From assembly GCA_958366985.1 (NCBI GenBank), contig CATXDC010000020.1:1-34269 (forward strand): a DNA stretch of 34,269 nucleotides, written 5' to 3'. Position 1 is the stretch's first letter; each line of letters starts with the position of its first letter. This DNA comes from an uncultured Oscillospiraceae bacterium (GTDB taxonomy: Bacteria > Bacillota > Clostridia > Oscillospirales > Acutalibacteraceae). Shown one piece after another: positions 31,338 to 34,269 of the stretch. Under the pieces are notes generated by a model. That model was not told where the DNA came from. It did not search any database and saw only the letters and a list, made by a program, of their open reading frames with translations. The position numbers and the translations under genes are program-made.

Positions 31338-32717
31338 ATGAAATTATATAAAGTCGAAGATTTCGGAGCCTTAGGCGACGGAAAGACAAATGATGCCGCC
31401 GCTATTCAGAAAGCCATTGATTCATGCAGTGAAAACGGCGGCGGAACAGTGGTTCTCGAAAGCGGAAAGGTTTATTATTCCGATTCCGTAAGTCTTAAAA
31501 AGAATGTAGAGCTTCATATTCAAAAAGGAGCGGTGTTAAAGGCGACTTCTAATATTGAGGGATATATAAGACCCTGCAATATGATAAATGACCCTAAAAC
31601 TGCTCTTGTAGGCAATCCCGTAACAGGAAAGCCCAGCTTTGTGTTTATTTACGGCTACGAATCTGACGGCGCATCCATTACAGGAGAAGGAACCATTGAC
31701 GCTAACGGACACAGTTTTGTAAACCGTAAAAGTCAGTATTATGTGACCGGTGATTTTTATCCACGTCCCACTGTTATCTACATTGAAAACAGCAAACACA
31801 TAAGCTTTAAGGATGTAACCATTAAGGATGCTCCTTTCTGGACTCTTCATCCTGCGGGATGCTATGATGTGGAAATCGACAAAATAAGAATTCTCAACGA
31901 CCTTGACGTAGCTAATAGCGACGGAATAGACCCCGATCACTGTTGCAATGTGAGAATTACAAACTGCCACATAGAATGCGCCGACGACTGCATATGTCTT
32001 AAAGCTTCAAAGGGCAACAGTGAATACGGTCCCTGTGAAAATATAATTATTTCAGGCTGTACTCTTGTTTCCACCTCTGCTGCTATAAAAATCGGTACGG
32101 AGGGAGTAGGGGATTTCAGAAATGTAATAGTTGATAACTGCATAATCAGCCGTTCCAACCGTGGACTTTCAATTCAGATAAGAGACGGCGGAAATGTTGA
32201 GAATGTCAGCTTTTCAAACTGTATTATAGAAACCCGCCGCTTCTGTTCCGACTGGTGGGGCACTGCGGAGCCTGTTACAATAACAACCTTTAACCGTGAC
32301 GAAAACACAAAGAGCGGTAAAATTAAAAATGTCCGCTTCTTCAATATTACTGCAAAAGGTGAAAACGGAGTTTTGATTCACGGAAACAGCGAAAATCTTA
32401 TTGAGGATGTAACTTTTGAAAACTGCTTAGTTGAGGTTACAAAAACTTCAAAATGGCCCTGCGGCTGCTATGATTTAAGACCCTGTATAGATTACGGTGT
32501 CGAAAAGTACGACAATGCAGGTTTCTTCATAAGATACGCTAAGAACGTTACAGTGGAAAAGACAAAGATGATTTGGGGCAATGTCTGCGACACATATAAA
32601 TATGCCGTAGATGCGGATAATACCGAAAATATTATCTTTGACCGTTTTACAGGTAAGGGCGCTTTTGACTCCTGTTCTGCGGGTATTGTAAACGGAAAAG
32701 AAATTGAAAGCTTTTAA
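31338..32717 (+). CDS. GH28 polygalacturonase-like glycoside hydrolase, cytoplasmic
   Basis: A 459-aa right-handed beta-helix protein. The start ATG 31338 has CAAGGAGGG upstream; no signal peptide. GH28 marks: the N-terminal DFGALGDGKTNDAAAIQKAI, then PFWTLHPAGCYDVEID, NSDGIDPDHCCNV (Asp195), CADDCICLKAS (Asp216, Asp217) and IQIRDGG. The GHG motif of fungal polygalacturonases is replaced by IKIGTEGVGDFRNV, as in many bacterial exo-acting GH28 enzymes (GSE/GTE type). It probably removes galacturonic acid or a related sugar from oligosaccharides inside the cell. Last gene of the locus. Confidence 0.9.
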   Translation: MKLYKVEDFGALGDGKTNDAAAIQKAIDSCSENGGGTVVLESGKVYYSDSVSLKKNVELHIQKGAVLKATSNIEGYIRPCNMINDPKTALVGNPVTGKPSFVFIYGYESDGASITGEGTIDANGHSFVNRKSQYYVTGDFYPRPTVIYIENSKHISFKDVTIKDAPFWTLHPAGCYDVEIDKIRILNDLDVANSDGIDPDHCCNVRITNCHIECADDCICLKASKGNSEYGPCENIIISGCTLVSTSAAIKIGTEGVGDFRNVIVDNCIISRSNRGLSIQIRDGGNVENVSFSNCIIETRRFCSDWWGTAEPVTITTFNRDENTKSGKIKNVRFFNITAKGENGVLIHGNSENLIEDVTFENCLVEVTKTSKWPCGCYDLRPCIDYGVEKYDNAGFFIRYAKNVTVEKTKMIWGNVCDTYKYAVDADNTENIIFDRFTGKGAFDSCSAGIVNGKEIESF

Positions 32718-32740
32718 AAGTAAAAACAGCAAACATAATA

Positions 32741-32780
32741 AAAATCCCTTGACTCTTCTATATAAGAGCCAAGGGATTTT
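32741..32780 (+). terminator. Bidirectional terminator between GH28 and RNase III-like genes
   Basis: AAAATCCCTTG-A-CTCTT pairs with AAGAG-C-CAAGGGATTTT around loop CTATAT. The minus-strand transcript gets a T-rich tail (TTTTTATTATG), so it fits both converging genes. Confidence 0.75.
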
Positions 32781-32882
32781 CAGCATTATCATCAGCAGAA
32801 TTTATGATAGTTTGTCTGCATATTAGCTTGAGTTAGGTTGAAGCTGTCTGCATTAAATTAAAACACCATTTACTCAATTAAT

Positions 32883-33965
32883 TCAATTATCTTCACTTTT
32901 GAGTACGAACATAAGCATTTTATATGCAGCAGTTTTTTTGGCATCTCTTTTAGAGGAGGATTTTACTTTGAAATGTTTATGATATTCTCTAATGCTGCAT
33001 ACAGCTTCCCAAATAGGGTTTCCGTTACTGTCGTGAATTTCAGTAAATTGATATACGGGGATAGAAAAATATCCTCTGCGTGCAAGGATTTCCAGCTGAT
33101 TTATGGCGTCTTTTTTATTAGGATTCTCAATTTCATCTCTTATTGAAAAAAGAAGATCGTGTTCTTCTATGTAAGAATACGCAACTTTGCAGACTGCTTT
33201 TCTGGCTTCACTTTTTGAGCGGCCAAATCCACGAAAAATAGGCATATCATCTCTTAGTTTAAGAAGACAGCTGTAATTTAGTTCATTATAGTTCGTGGAT
33301 GAACCTACCTTTTGAGAAATACCGTCAAAAATGGTAAACCAACTGCAGGTGTAACTGAAATTTAAATACTTATAAAAAGGTATGGTTTTGTTTTTTCTCA
33401 GTTCCCACTCCTGAATCAGTCTGACATAGTTTTTTTCTGACGCATCCTTAAGGAATGATTCAGGATCAAGCATAATTTCCACAACTTCCTGAATCGTGTC
33501 AAAATTCCATTGAGAATCTATTGCTACAGCACCTATAACAGCTTCAAATAAATCTTCCTTTACGGAGGTTTCTGCTGAAATATTTCTTTGAATATCTCCT
33601 TTTCCCATAATTAGAAAATCTGCAAATCCAAGTTCATCTATTCGTTTGGACAATGCCTTTTTTTCAACCATTTGCATTTTAAGCTTAGTGAGTTCGCCTT
33701 CAGAATATTCACAGTAAAACTCGTTGTATTCTTCATTTGGATCGTAATCTTCGTATTCATCTGCAAGACATCCGTATTTTTCAGTAAGAAATCTGACAAC
33801 GGCAATATCAAGGGCCTTATCGCCTATAAATTCAAGAATTTCATTGTCTGCTCCGCCGTTTTCAGCAGAATATGATTTTCTGACAAAAGCCTGCTGAAGT
33901 AAATCCGGATTGTTAAACTCATAACCGATTTGTCCCTGAACCATTTTGTAAAATAACTCATCCAT
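32883..33965 (-). CDS. RNase III-like protein with two dsRNA-binding domains
   Basis: A 360-aa protein. The start is ATG at 33965 (MDELFYKMVQG) with GAAAGGA upstream; the longer frame upstream has no ribosome site and crosses an inverted repeat. The RNase III domain (about 1-175) has the signature NEILEFIGDKALD with Glu42, Glu45 and Asp49, and KEDLFEAVIGAVAID with Asp138 and Glu141, matching the catalytic set of bacterial RNase III. An acidic insertion (about 66-90, DEYEDYDPNEEYNEFYCEY) is not usual. Two C-terminal segments look like dsRNA-binding domains: 183-268, ending RGFGRSKSEARKAVCKVAYS, and 288-357, ending KSSSKRDAKKTAAYKMLMFV. Ordinary bacterial RNase III has about 230 residues and one such domain. 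It may be a paralog with a special role. The housekeeping rnc would be elsewhere, but I cannot see it. Confidence 0.85.
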   Translation of the reverse strand: MDELFYKMVQGQIGYEFNNPDLLQQAFVRKSYSAENGGADNEILEFIGDKALDIAVVRFLTEKYGCLADEYEDYDPNEEYNEFYCEYSEGELTKLKMQMVEKKALSKRIDELGFADFLIMGKGDIQRNISAETSVKEDLFEAVIGAVAIDSQWNFDTIQEVVEIMLDPESFLKDASEKNYVRLIQEWELRKNKTIPFYKYLNFSYTCSWFTIFDGISQKVGSSTNYNELNYSCLLKLRDDMPIFRGFGRSKSEARKAVCKVAYSYIEEHDLLFSIRDEIENPNKKDAINQLEILARRGYFSIPVYQFTEIHDSNGNPIWEAVCSIREYHKHFKVKSSSKRDAKKTAAYKMLMFVLKSEDN

Positions 33966-33994
33966 AATAAAAAATCCTTTCAGTAAAATATTAC

Positions 33995-34018
33995 TAAAAG
34001 GTATAATTATCCTGTCAA
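33995..34018 (-). promoter_or_regulatory. Likely promoter of the RNase III-like gene
   Basis: On the minus strand, TTGACA followed at 17-19 bases by AGTAATAT, giving a leader of about 20 bases before ATG 33965. The -35 is consensus and the -10 is approximate. Confidence 0.5.
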
Positions 34019-34025
34019 AATGAGC

Positions 34026-34045
34026 TGTTTGTGCCGGCGCAAACA
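34026..34045. promoter_or_regulatory. Inverted repeat upstream of the RNase III-like gene
   Basis: TGTTTGTGCCGGCGCAAACA is a 20-base near-palindrome with one mismatch, just upstream of the presumed -35 box. It could be an operator. The regulator is unknown. Confidence 0.4.
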
Positions 34046-34218
34046 CTCCTTTGTCGGATATATAAGATTAAATTTAATTCTTTGTTTTCAGGAGTTTACT
34101 TAAGCTCACTTGCATAAGCAGAAATAAACGCATATAAACAATGTTTTAAATTTAAAATATTATACCTTTTCTTTACTTATACTATAGCTTTGTTATTAAG
34201 TCAATATTTTAGATTATA

Positions 34219-34250
34219 GTCATGACCACCCCTAAGAGGGGTGGCATGAC
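34219..34250. repeat. Long hairpin at the window edge, possible mobile-element end
   Basis: GTCATG-a-CCACCCCT-AAG-AGGGGTGG-CATGAC: two perfect stems (6 and 8 bp) separated by one bulged base, with a three-base loop. It is followed by GAGCGGCCTATAAGGCCTT, itself with GGCC-TATAA-GGCC symmetry. Such subterminal hairpins are typical of IS200/IS605-type elements and derived repeats. The element, if any, lies beyond the window. From 34047 to 34218 nothing else is seen; the DNA is AT-rich. Confidence 0.4.
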
Positions 34251-34269
34251 GAGCGGCCTATAAGGCCTT

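Noticed and set aside
1..34269. CRISPR array, tRNA or rRNA genes
   Set aside because: No regularly spaced short repeats, cloverleaf with CCA-type end, or rRNA segments were seen on either strand.

Overview
The window reads as a chromosomal segment of a low-to-moderate GC, Gram-positive gut clostridium, most likely a Ruminococcus-like member of the Oscillospiraceae. The reasons are clostridial-type promoters and Shine-Dalgarno sites, FeoA/FeoB with a FeoB-associated Cys-rich protein, a spoIIID remnant, PlsY, a short-form ThiC, DtxR-type iron regulation and a GPH-family sugar transporter beside intracellular glycosidases. This placement is inference; no rRNA or other taxonomic marker is present.

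Layout. (1) 1-4981 is the 3' end of an RHS/YD-repeat polymorphic toxin locus. The main RHS gene, cut by the window edge, is followed by an immunity-like gene. Two orphan cassettes come next (1903-3209 and about 3283-4811). Each is an RHS-core fragment without its own start, fused to a new C-terminal tip and followed by a small candidate immunity gene. The orphans share a core segment of about 224 bp that reads as identical, and the cassettes end in similar terminator-bearing tails. Between the first immunity gene and the first orphan lies a strongly self-complementary segment of about 300 nt (1531-1828), a candidate structured RNA. (2) 4982-5792 is decayed DNA: a frameshifted spoIIID remnant on the minus strand, an operator-like palindrome and a broken plus-strand gene. 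(3) 5793-7357 is a complete thiamine unit: promoter, TPP riboswitch with terminator, and thiC. (4) 7497-10299 holds an unknown Cys-rich protein, then nitroreductase, plsY and cysK. (5) 10368-14210 is the lower-glycolysis block pgk-tpiA-gpmI. (6) 14239-17494 holds a GH18-like lipoprotein, an ECF sigma/anti-sigma pair on the minus strand, and two small membrane proteins.

(7) 17518-23340 is a minus-strand operon read from a good promoter: feoA-feoB-Cys-rich protein-dtxR-like regulator-HI0933 flavoprotein-COG2509 flavoprotein, with overlapping or nearly touching genes. Ferrous iron uptake and its regulator are therefore cotranscribed with two flavoproteins. (8) A stand-alone RmlD-like reductase follows (23450-24289). 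(9) 24470-32780 is a carbohydrate-use locus: upstream direct repeats and a promoter, a membrane-anchored unknown protein, a GPH sugar:cation symporter, an (alpha/alpha)6-type glycosidase, a membrane-anchored metallophosphoesterase and a GH28 polygalacturonase-like enzyme. None of the enzymes has a signal peptide, so imported oligosaccharides are probably processed in the cytoplasm. (10) 32883-33965, on the minus strand, encodes an RNase III-like protein with what look like two dsRNA-binding domains instead of the usual one. The window ends in a long hairpin that may mark a mobile element.

The points most worth a second look are the orphan toxin cassettes with their embedded structured RNA, the two-dsRBD RNase III, the internally duplicated third immunity protein, and the degraded spoIIID.
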